Translations under genes and position numbers: made by a program
Assembly (NCBI RefSeq): GCF_003201675.2
Contig: NZ_CP029287.2
Span: forward strand, 372,001-436,000
Origin: Metallosphaera hakonensis JCM 8857 = DSM 7519
Lineage (GTDB): Archaea > Thermoproteota > Thermoprotei_A > Sulfolobales > Sulfolobaceae
Direction of reading: 5' to 3'
Length of the DNA: 64,000 bases
Part shown: piece after piece, positions 36,278-43,669 of the stretch
Position numbering within the stretch: position 1 is the first letter of the stretch
How the letters are laid out: each line of letters starts with the position of its first letter
The notes under the pieces: generated by a model
Database searches by the model: none
Seen by the model: only the letters and a program-made list of their open reading frames with translations
Told to the model about the DNA's origin: nothing

Positions 36278-37858
36278 TCACTTCCCAACGTACTTATCGG
36301 CCCTGAAGATCACGTCCTGAACCTTTAGGGAGAAGGTCCGGAGAACACCGTACCCCGGAGGAGAGGCCTGAAGCGTCTCAGTGTAGTCCCCCATTCCTAT
36401 CCTCTCCAAGGCATCCTCGTCAGCTCTCATGGCTACCTTTGTGTTGGAGAGCGTTAGGATTAGGTCGTTGAGGTCAGTGGGCCTATGGGTGGCCAGAATC
36501 GTGCCGATCCCCCTAACCCTCCCTAGCCTCATGATCCTGTTAATTAGCCTCTCCAAGGCCTCCTTTTCCTCGTCTCCCTTCCTTGACTGCGGGAAGTACT
36601 CATGGGCCTCGTCAAATATTAGAAGGAAAGGAGTCTCCCTCCCGCTCTCCTTGTACGCAGAATCGATCACCCTGAATATCCTGTTGGCTATAATGAAGGC
36701 TGCGGTTGTAGCTGACGAAACTCCCTTCTCCAGTACCCATCTCAGGTCTACCACGCTCTTCTCACGAAGGAGTTGATCGTAATCGGGTTCGCTTAACCTG
36801 TTTCCTCCCATCTCCACGTCTAAGATGCCGCTCTCCCTTAGAAGGGTTACAGACCTCAGTATGTTGTCCACGGTGGATTTATGCAAGTTGTAGTGGTCTA
36901 GGACGTCTCCACACTCCTCTATCCACGAGTCTATGTCGGTGAGGCAATTATCCGTCGCGATCCTGAAGAAGTGGGCCCCTTGCCCAGAGAAGAAAGGAGA
37001 CGTCTCTGGGATCAACTGATACGTGTCCTCAAGTCTGAAACCCATGAGCTCCAGATTGAAGGTCCTCTCCCCGTCACTGAGCCTGAACCTCCTCTCCCTC
37101 TGTTCCACAATTCTGAAGTTCGAAAGGTTGGACCTCCTCAGGAATTCCTGAACGAAGTCGGTGACCTTATCCCCACTACTCCTGGGAACCGGTACCAGGA
37201 CTGTCCCTCCTTCCCTGGCCATTAACCCAACGTAGTCCCCCTGAATGTCGTATACCATAAGGGGAACATCGCTCCTGGTTATCATCACCTTGAGGAAGTT
37301 AGTCTTTCCAGCCCCCGTCGTCCCAACAACCAGGACGTGATGCCTCAGGGTTTCAAGGGAGAGGGAGACCGGCACGTCCAGAACCCTGTAACCCTCAGTG
37401 AGTTTCCCGATCTCGATCCCCTGGTCCGGGAGTCCCAACATCTTGGAGATGAACTCCCTGTTGGGTATGAAGACCGGGCTCTGGGGATCAACGGGCGAAC
37501 TCACGGGAACCACCTCTCCCTCTACCTCTTCAGAGAGGAGCTGGATTATCAAGGTCAGGGGAGTAGTGAAACCCGAGGTGTCCTCCACTGGTGAGAGGGC
37601 GGGAATCCTCGAGATCGCCATTATGTCGGCCCTCTCGACCCCAGTTATCCTCCCCAGAACCAATGTTTTAGAAACGGGAAGCGCAATCCCTATGTAGCTC
37701 CCCACCAGGAACCTCTTTCTCAGGTAGACCTCGAAGGGGACCTCTGCCCTGATCTCCTTGTGGTCTATCCCGTGGGAGATAGGGGAGACCCTAGTCGCTA
37801 GCCCTACGACTTCGCCCGCTTGACTTGCCCTTGCCTTAGCCTCCTCTACAAGACTCAT
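36278..37858 (-). CDS. herA: HerA-like DNA translocase ATPase
   Basis: 526 residues: an N-terminal HAS-barrel-like domain (residues about 1-150), Walker A VGTTGAGKT at 178-186, Walker B FLLIFDEAHEYF at 411-422, followed by RLGRVRGIGTILATHRPTDL and the arginine-finger region. This is the HerA/FtsK-type hexameric DNA pump that works with NurA in DNA end resection. The gene overlaps the preceding nurA by 4 bp (ATGA), so the two are translationally coupled. It is not next to mre11-rad50, which suggests a second, accessory HerA-NurA pair. Confidence 0.92.
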   Translation of the reverse strand: MSLVEEAKARASQAGEVVGLATRVSPISHGIDHKEIRAEVPFEVYLRKRFLVGSYIGIALPVSKTLVLGRITGVERADIMAISRIPALSPVEDTSGFTTPLTLIIQLLSEEVEGEVVPVSSPVDPQSPVFIPNREFISKMLGLPDQGIEIGKLTEGYRVLDVPVSLSLETLRHHVLVVGTTGAGKTNFLKVMITRSDVPLMVYDIQGDYVGLMAREGGTVLVPVPRSSGDKVTDFVQEFLRRSNLSNFRIVEQRERRFRLSDGERTFNLELMGFRLEDTYQLIPETSPFFSGQGAHFFRIATDNCLTDIDSWIEECGDVLDHYNLHKSTVDNILRSVTLLRESGILDVEMGGNRLSEPDYDQLLREKSVVDLRWVLEKGVSSATTAAFIIANRIFRVIDSAYKESGRETPFLLIFDEAHEYFPQSRKGDEEKEALERLINRIMRLGRVRGIGTILATHRPTDLNDLILTLSNTKVAMRADEDALERIGMGDYTETLQASPPGYGVLRTFSLKVQDVIFRADKYVGK

Positions 37859-38868
37859 GACGAGGTCACCTCTAGATCAAGAGTGGCCAATTTAAGCCTA
37901 TTCCACTCGTCGTAGGTAACACCCAACTTGGAGTGGGCGTGAATGAAGGACAGGAGGTAAACCGATGCCCCTAGTTTCCTGGAGATCGAGTCCGCGACCT
38001 CAATGAAGTCAGGTATCCCTCGGTAGGACGCATGACGGATAGCGGTGGAGACTCCAGAACACAGGAGGTCCTGGGACACGCTCTCGACCCTGAATACCGA
38101 GTCCCTGACCTTAACGTAAACCATATACCTGGTCAAGGTAGACGAGGAGAGATGGAAGTCCTCCCTGAGGACGGGGGTGACGTACCTCTCCCTACCTCTC
38201 CCCAACTCCAGGGTTACGACATCGTCTGTGAATCCCTTCTCTCCCTTCCATAGCTCGCTCCTCTGCAACTTCCTGCTCATGTTCAACCTCTTCACTATCC
38301 CCACCAGGTTCTCGGTTCTCCTCTCCCTGATCAGGGACTCATAGGCCGAGCGGTAGGGTTCTCCCACGACCGGGAGATAGGGACCGGGGAAAACCGGGCC
38401 GTCAATTATGGCCCTCCTGGACTTGGAGATGGCCACGTTCTCAAGGGATATCCTGAGTTCGTCCAGTATGTTGTCGTCCTTATAACCTGCGTCGTAGGGG
38501 ACGCCGTTCACGTTCTTAGTTCTCACGAAACGTGAAAGGGGAGAGCTTTCCACCTCAGATATTACCTCCCCAGAACCTTTTATGGCCAGGAAAGGGTAGG
38601 AAGTGTCCACAGGGACGGTCAAGTGAACTCCTTCCAAGTTCGCGTATAGTGAGGCCATGTAAACGTTGGCTCCCCTCACCGAGATAACCCTGGAAGAGGA
38701 GTCCAGATAGGAGAACCACGGGAGAGGATCGCACTCTTCCAGATCTTCCGCAACTTCTACGGGCTCCGCGTCCTCGGGCTCGGACAAGGAAACTCCAAGG
38801 AATGGCTTATTCCTAGCAACCTTGGAGAGTAGGGTGGTCAATTGGTCTATGACCTCATGTACCTCCAA
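37855..38868 (-). CDS. nurA: NurA-domain nuclease
   Basis: 337 residues with the NurA start of the catalytic core, WFSYLDSSSRVI, where D56 is the expected metal-binding Asp, and a later VYVKVRDSVFRVE and ASYRGIPDFIEVADSISRK region in the usual order. NurA is a 5'-3' exonuclease/endonuclease that sits on the HerA ring. Located 23 bp after csa3 and overlapping herA, it is the middle gene of an apparent operon csa3-nurA-herA. Confidence 0.88.
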   Translation of the reverse strand: MEVHEVIDQLTTLLSKVARNKPFLGVSLSEPEDAEPVEVAEDLEECDPLPWFSYLDSSSRVISVRGANVYMASLYANLEGVHLTVPVDTSYPFLAIKGSGEVISEVESSPLSRFVRTKNVNGVPYDAGYKDDNILDELRISLENVAISKSRRAIIDGPVFPGPYLPVVGEPYRSAYESLIRERRTENLVGIVKRLNMSRKLQRSELWKGEKGFTDDVVTLELGRGRERYVTPVLREDFHLSSSTLTRYMVYVKVRDSVFRVESVSQDLLCSGVSTAIRHASYRGIPDFIEVADSISRKLGASVYLLSFIHAHSKLGVTYDEWNRLKLATLDLEVTSS

Positions 38869-38891
38869 TTTGACTCACCGTCCATGCCAAT

Positions 38892-39524
38892 CTAGATGCC
38901 AGGGAGTGATGAAAGAACTCCGCTAACGTAGATTTCGCCCTTGATAGCGAGCTCAATCTCATCATTGGAGCTTAAGTACCTCATTCTCTGCAAGTCCAGG
39001 ACATGTCTCCAGGCAGTCGTCATGGGAATTTTCAACTTTCGTGAAATGTCCGACACCCTATTTTCATCTTCATGAATAGCCAGGAGGATTTTTCGGTCAG
39101 AGAGGGAAGGGTTTTGAGCGATCACGTCCTTAACCCTGAGGGTGGTCTCGCCGAAGTCTTTCTCGGCCTTGACCTCGGCGTCGAGTCCAAGGAAAAGAAA
39201 GGAGGAGAAGATCTCTAGGTTTAGTACTCTCAATCCACTGGACAGGTTCAGGATATAAGACGTGTGCTTTGATTTCTTCAACCAGGAAATTATGGTGATA
39301 AGGGCCGTGAGAAAGTTCCTGTAGTCAGCCTCCAACACCTCCATGAGAATGGTGGCCTCGGAGAGCAAACTCCCCAAGGAGTGAAGGGCCTTCACGGTCC
39401 TCTCATCGTCGGGAGAGGGAGGCTTCAGTATTAGAACGTGATCGATTTGACTCTTCCCTCTCCTCAATACGCTCCTGAAGACGAACTTCTCATCAAATCC
39501 AATGGCCGATATTAGACATGCCAC
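38892..39524 (-). CDS. csa3: Csa3-like CARF-HTH regulator
   Basis: 210 residues. The N-terminal Rossmann-like CARF domain includes ISAIGFDEKFVFRSVLR and, later, SYILNLSSGLRVLNLEIFSS, equivalent to the ligand-binding loop of Csa3/Csx1. The C-terminal winged helix (SDRKILLAIHEDENRVSDIS, RKLKIPMTTAWRHVLDLQRM) should bind DNA. In Sulfolobus, Csa3 proteins control adaptation and interference genes and bind cyclic tetra-adenylate. Here it opens an operon with nurA and herA. The ATG at 39524 is preceded by an A/T-rich sequence (GATAAATAAG on the plus strand at about 39544). Confidence 0.85.
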   Translation of the reverse strand: MACLISAIGFDEKFVFRSVLRRGKSQIDHVLILKPPSPDDERTVKALHSLGSLLSEATILMEVLEADYRNFLTALITIISWLKKSKHTSYILNLSSGLRVLNLEIFSSFLFLGLDAEVKAEKDFGETTLRVKDVIAQNPSLSDRKILLAIHEDENRVSDISRKLKIPMTTAWRHVLDLQRMRYLSSNDEIELAIKGEIYVSGVLSSLPGI

Positions 39525-39924
39525 GAGGTAATTACTTCACCACGATAAATAAGCACTTCGTCCAGGTAATCTGTCCTGGGAAGTTAAAATGTGGAGATTA
39601 AGGCTTCCCTGCATTGATGTGAAGGAAACGCCATTTTCTGACGAAATGCACAAATGAACCCTGTTACATCGATTGTCGAGTCCTTGAGAGCGTTGGGAAA
39701 ACGATCCTAGAGAAAGCTGTGAGTTACTTGTCCGAGTGCGAAGATATCGGGGGCTCAACAATAACATTTCTCAAGTTCTTGGTCGGAATCGGAGGCCTCA
39801 AGGAATATTTACGGATAGGTTAGGTGAGGCTTCGCCTTCAAAGACGTCAGTTATCATCAATGAAATTCTATTTCGTGGAACAATTCATCGTGATCTACTG
39901 TGCTAGCAGTTCCAGATCCAAGGG

Positions 39925-40125
39925 TTTCTGGGAGTGTTCTCATGCAGTCATCTTATTCGATAACTACCTGTAAAATTATATTAGATGAGCTCTAATATAC
40001 TGTACTCCCCTCAAATAGGCCAGGTTCAAGGGAGTCTCCTCGCTGAAGAAAACATGCGGGTTCATGACGTTCAACAGGGCCAGGCTGTAGTTCGTCATCC
40101 CTCTGCTCCTGTTGACGGCCTTCGT
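39925..40125 (-). pseudogene. 3' fragment of the IS1-type transposase
   Basis: Nearly identical to 33358-33560: the terminal CTGGGAGTGTTCTCATGCAG and the last about 45 codons (NRSRGMTNYSLALLNVMNPH, then LNLAYLRGVQYI). The homology stops abruptly at TTCGT and continues as an R2-like end (TAGTATTTCCGG). A truncated copy. Confidence 0.8.
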
Positions 40126-40179
40126 TAGTATTTCCGGAAAGTTATGAACGCTCAATTTTATCAAGTCCCAAGTATTTTG

Positions 40180-40247
40180 GGACTATCAATTATAGTTGCG
40201 TACTTTACCTGAAAACGACGTTTCTTACACATCTATACACGGAAGCC
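40180..40247 (-). repeat. R1 miniature repeat, copy 4 (inverted)
   Basis: On the minus strand it begins GGCTTCCGTGTATAGATGTG and ends near AGTCCC. It forms an inverted pair with copy 5, 0.75 kb away. Confidence 0.68.
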
Positions 40248-40734
40248 TCATTCTCCCTCACCTTAACGTCCTTTTCCATCTCGCAAGCCCCTACTAAATT
40301 TTCTGTTCTTCTAGATCATTACAGAACGTTTTAAACTTTTCGGAAGTACTAACGTTAGATGTTAGTGTTTAAGGAAATCCTTGGAGGAATCAACGCAAGG
40401 AGTTCCATCCAGTTCGTCACCTAAGGACTTCTGATATCTACCTACGGAGTTATTTTCCTTAAGGGGTTCGAGATAGCCTTACATAGAAGGAGAGCGTCAC
40501 TATCCTCTACTAAATATCCTCCTAGTATTTTGTGAATCTATTCAATTTTCCTAGATGTTAAGCTCCTGGGTTTATCTTGAATTCGAATCGCTCATAGATT
40601 TAAAAGTAAGTTTGACGTTGACCTTGATAAAAATTTGAAGTAATCAACAAAGTGTTTGATAGGAGTCTGGGACAAAAAGCTTAGATGCCTCTTATTTTGT
40701 ATTATGAACCCACGAATAAGAAGTTAAACCCAGA

Positions 40735-40988
40735 AGGATTTCCATAACTTCAAGGAGTCCATAGGGGATTTGATCAAGCTGCACAAGGAGAGTAGGCTCG
40801 GCAAGGAGAGCCCTGAAGAGAGCGAGGACGAGAGGTCGGAAAGGTTGAGGAGGTTCGGTCAGGAGCTGAAGGAGTTGGAGGATGTGAAGTTCGTGAAAGT
40901 CAGGGAAGGGCTAGGGAGGAGGCGCCACGCACTTCGTCTCTGACGAACCGGAGCGTGGCACTGACGTCAATTTTCTGCCACCGTAGGA
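40735..40988 (+). pseudogene. Unidentified ORF fragment ending in the R3 sequence
   Basis: Coding-like run FHNFKESIGDLIKLHKESRL then RLRRFGQELKELEDVKFV; after a frame change it reads GGATHFVSDEPERGTDVNFL-PP-stop. The last part matches the terminus at 26643. Two different mobile-element remnants may be joined here. Confidence 0.4.
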
Positions 40989-41002
40989 CGAGCAAGCTAG
41001 GA

Positions 41003-41069
41003 GGATTCCATGTATAGATGTGTAAGAAACGTTATTTTCAGGTAAAATACACAACTGTACCCGGTAGCC
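41003..41069 (+). repeat. R1 miniature repeat, copy 5
   Basis: GGATTCC start, GGTAGCC end; read inward, the two ends match at GTA-AG-TGTGTA. It is the cleanest copy for defining the family ends. Confidence 0.7.
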
Positions 41070-41079
41070 CCACTACAGT

Positions 41080-41400
41080 AAGTCCACACTCGACGAGTTC
41101 CCGGACTCCACGGTCTACCTGATACCTAAATCCAACATGATTAAGGGAGGGAAGAAGTGGAGGGATATGATAGTGCGGTTCATGAGGAACCCCCTTGACT
41201 ATCTTCACGAGTACTTCAAGCTGGAGAATAAGTCCCTAATCTCCTCCATAAAGAGGACGACCAGATCATAAACAAGGTTCGTGAGGAGAGGATACACTAG
41301 TGTTTCTGACAAGTTCTCAGCTAGGGACAAGAGATGTCTAGGTCAAATACCTACCGGAAACACTAACCTAACGGTGCCGACGAAGGTTGTGATCCACAAC
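41080..41400 (+). pseudogene. Transposase fragment interrupted by R2
   Basis: Reads STLDEFPDSTVYLIPKSNMI then RFMRNPLDYLHEYFKLEN and SLISSIKRTTRS-stop, parallel to 3780-4020. After GGATACAC the R2 element is inserted; beyond it the homology resumes with CTAACGGTGC. Confidence 0.6.
41298..41365 (+). repeat. R2 68-bp miniature element, copy 2 (insertion proven by empty site)
   Basis: TAGTGTTTC at one end and GAAACACTA at the other are perfect 9-bp inverted repeats, with AC duplicated on both sides (41296-41297, 41366-41367). The paralogous sequence on the minus strand at 3780-4020 lacks exactly these 68 bp plus one AC. Confidence 0.85.
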
Positions 41401-41450
41401 TCAATCTGGTCTAAGTCGTTAGATTAAAAATCCCGAAACACTATTCCTAC

Positions 41451-43355
41451 TTGGGACTGCTGGACCTAATTTGTCCCAGACCCGCCGGGCTAGTGAAGCT
41501 TATTAATTCCACGGCTCCTTTAACTCCCATGTCATTGAACCAAAAGGTCCAACAATGCCTCTTGGATTACCTCAAAGCAGTAGACCTAGATCTGTTAAGG
41601 GACGAATTGACATTGCACGCCACATACGCTCAAAATGAGGGACTGTACCAGGTCTTCCTGAATTCCGATGACCTCAGGGTTAGAGAGAACGCGTGGTGGT
41701 TCTTCATTACCTCAGCAGATAACGATCAGATAAAGTCCCGTATGGACATGCTCCTGGAAACCCTCGACAGGGGGGCAGACCTCTGGCCCGAGGTCATGAA
41801 TTTGGTTGACAAGGGAGTACTCAACAAGAGAGATATCCTTCCCTTCTTTAAGCACCAGAACCATAAGGTAAGAATTGGGCCGTGGAGATATGTGAAGAGC
41901 GGGAGAATAACCCAGGCTGACCTTAAGCCCTTCCTTGGCTACTTCATTGAACTCCTCAAGTCCAACGACCTCGAAGTGAGGGCCAAGGCGTGGTCTCAAA
42001 TTTCCAGACTCGACGAGCTGAGGATCATGAAAAAGGAAGAAAGCGGAAAATACAAGTCCTACCTCGAGGAGGTGTTCAAGGACGACAGATTCCTCAACGA
42101 CCTTGAGGGCACCTATCTGGATCTCCTGGACGGGATTACCAGGAAGGACTTCCTCCCGTTCCTATGGAACGGTGATCCCAGGGTAAGGATAGCCACGTGG
42201 TGGATAATCAGTGACTCTCCTAATCTCCTGGAACTCGTGGAGAGGAAGGTTAACGTGATTCTGGACACCATCTCCTACCCTGATCCCAAGTTCAGGGTGA
42301 TCGCGTGGAACGTCATCAAGGACTTGGGAAAGGTCGGCCTCGTGGACAGTAAGAACCTAGACCTTAAGCCCCTTCTTGAACTCCTCAGGGATCCAGATGT
42401 AAACGTGAGACTGTCAGCTTGGGCAGTGGCCACAGCCCTAGCTGAGACTAAGGACCTGAAACCTTACCTCGACGGACTGAGGGAGGTGGTGAGCCGGGAG
42501 GACCTGAAGGAAACTCTGTCCTTCAGCTTGGAGTTGAAACAGATTCTGAGGTCAGGCAAATTACCAAAGGAGGACGTAATCCAGATAATCAAGTTAATCC
42601 CTTTCCAGTTGGTGAACGGGCTCTCGAAACTTTGGGTGGAAGACGTGGAGAAGCTGCTCGTTGAGGGGGATGAGAATATATGGATTCAACTCGAAGGTAT
42701 TAGAAAAGATCGGCGCCAAAGGTCGAGGATTAGATCTAAACTCAAGGGAATTCGAGAGATTACCAGGAGGTTCATGACCCATGAGGACCTGAGACTGAGA
42801 GCGTTAGCATGGTCATATCTCCACAGGTTCCTTTCAAGAAAGGAAGTAACATCGCTCCTGGAACATCTTATATCCCTGCTGACTGCAGGTGATGACAAGA
42901 TAGAGGAGCTGGCCTGGAGCGCAATAATTAAGCTTAATCCCTTCATTGACCGATCACTATGGCAGGGATATTCTAAAAGGACATTGAGTAAGCTTGAGAG
43001 CCTGTGGTCAATCGCTCTCACTCTCCTGAAACTGAAGGTTCTTTCCCCCTCCGACTTCTTGGAGGTCAAGGAGAAGGTGATAGAGGTAGCGAAGAGTAAG
43101 CTGGTGACGTCCGATGACGTGGAAATGTTGGTAAAGGAAAATATAATTAGCATGGACGACCTCTGGAGGATAGTGATGGAGACCCAGTACCACGAAGTAG
43201 TGATCGCCGTAGGGATGGCTTATCCTTCAGTCTTTGCAGGCAAAGTTAACGAAAGTGTGGACATACTTCTAAGACATTGGGATAAAGAGAACGTGGACTT
43301 AATGGACATTACACTTTTCATTATGCTACGTGTAATGTACGGAGAGCCCTCATAG
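41451..43355 (+). CDS. HEAT-repeat protein of unknown function
   Basis: 634 residues built of repeated two-helix units with the consensus (D/N)xx(V/L)RxxAWxxI: LRVRENAWWFF, HKVRIGPWRYV, LEVRAKAWSQI, PRVRIATWWII, PKFRVIAWNVI, VNVRLSAWAVA, LRLRALAWSYL, DKIEELAWSAI. Such alpha-solenoids bind proteins or nucleic acids; there is no catalytic motif. Start: TTG 41451 lies 26 bp after GATTAAAAA; ATG 41529 is an alternative. Two inverted R2 elements bracket the gene, and a crRNA-like relic begins 2 bp after its stop. It lies between the I-B and type III modules, next to the 816-aa repeat protein. Confidence 0.75.
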   Translation: MGLLDLICPRPAGLVKLINSTAPLTPMSLNQKVQQCLLDYLKAVDLDLLRDELTLHATYAQNEGLYQVFLNSDDLRVRENAWWFFITSADNDQIKSRMDMLLETLDRGADLWPEVMNLVDKGVLNKRDILPFFKHQNHKVRIGPWRYVKSGRITQADLKPFLGYFIELLKSNDLEVRAKAWSQISRLDELRIMKKEESGKYKSYLEEVFKDDRFLNDLEGTYLDLLDGITRKDFLPFLWNGDPRVRIATWWIISDSPNLLELVERKVNVILDTISYPDPKFRVIAWNVIKDLGKVGLVDSKNLDLKPLLELLRDPDVNVRLSAWAVATALAETKDLKPYLDGLREVVSREDLKETLSFSLELKQILRSGKLPKEDVIQIIKLIPFQLVNGLSKLWVEDVEKLLVEGDENIWIQLEGIRKDRRQRSRIRSKLKGIREITRRFMTHEDLRLRALAWSYLHRFLSRKEVTSLLEHLISLLTAGDDKIEELAWSAIIKLNPFIDRSLWQGYSKRTLSKLESLWSIALTLLKLKVLSPSDFLEVKEKVIEVAKSKLVTSDDVEMLVKENIISMDDLWRIVMETQYHEVVIAVGMAYPSVFAGKVNESVDILLRHWDKENVDLMDITLFIMLRVMYGEPS

Positions 43356-43357
43356 AA

Positions 43358-43439
43358 GCCTGTAGAGTTCCTTAGAGGGTTTAAAACCTGATGATGGGAG
43401 AAAGATCTTCTTGTGTTGTAATTTCGTTTGTAGGGTTCC
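43358..43439 (+). CRISPR. One-spacer CRISPR relic (repeat - 38-nt spacer - half repeat)
   Basis: 43358-43387 matches the array repeat in crRNA orientation at about 26 of 30 positions (start GCCTGTAGAG instead of GTTTGTAGGG; end GGTTTAAAAC). It is followed by a 38-nt spacer-like sequence (43388-43425, typical length), then GTTTGTAGGGTTCC, the first 14 nt of a second repeat. An R2 element begins 2 bp later and may have cut it off. It could be a decayed mini-array or a CreA-like regulatory RNA. Confidence 0.8.
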
Positions 43440-43441
43440 AC

Positions 43442-43509
43442 TAGTGTTTCCAGTAGGTATTTGACCTAGACATCTCTTGTCCCTAACTAAGAACTTGTCA
43501 GAAACACTA
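43442..43509 (-). repeat. R2 68-bp miniature element, copy 3
   Basis: Reverse complement of copy 2 with few changes and the same 68-bp length and TAGTGTTTC/GAAACACTA ends. It lies between the CRISPR relic and the 816-aa protein gene. Confidence 0.8.
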
Positions 43510-43519
43510 ATGTATCCTG

Positions 43520-43596
43520 AGCGATTCTGGTTTCTGTTGTAAATTGTAATTATGACAAAGATAGATTAAATAAAGGAAATTATTAAACACGAATCA
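43520..43596 (+). repeat. R4 dispersed repeat, copy 2
   Basis: TGTAAATTGTAATTATG, AAATAAAGGA and CACGAATCACTAC in the same order as at 11535-11608. It provides part of the upstream region of the next gene. Confidence 0.5.
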
Positions 43597-43669
43597 CTAC
43601 CTGGCCCATTCAGAACATTTAATCACTTTCCCTAACGTTATTATCGAGAAAGTTATCCCATTTATATTA

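Larger units (their letters stand above)
39525..41450. other. 1.9-kb graveyard of transposon fragments
   Basis: No intact gene. In order: csa3 upstream region, an IS1-type fragment (39925-40125), an R1 copy (40180-40247), an A/T-rich R5 relative (40545-40655), a coding-like fragment and R3 end (40735-40988), an R1 copy (41003-41069), and a transposase fragment (41080-41400) interrupted by R2. Confidence 0.6.
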
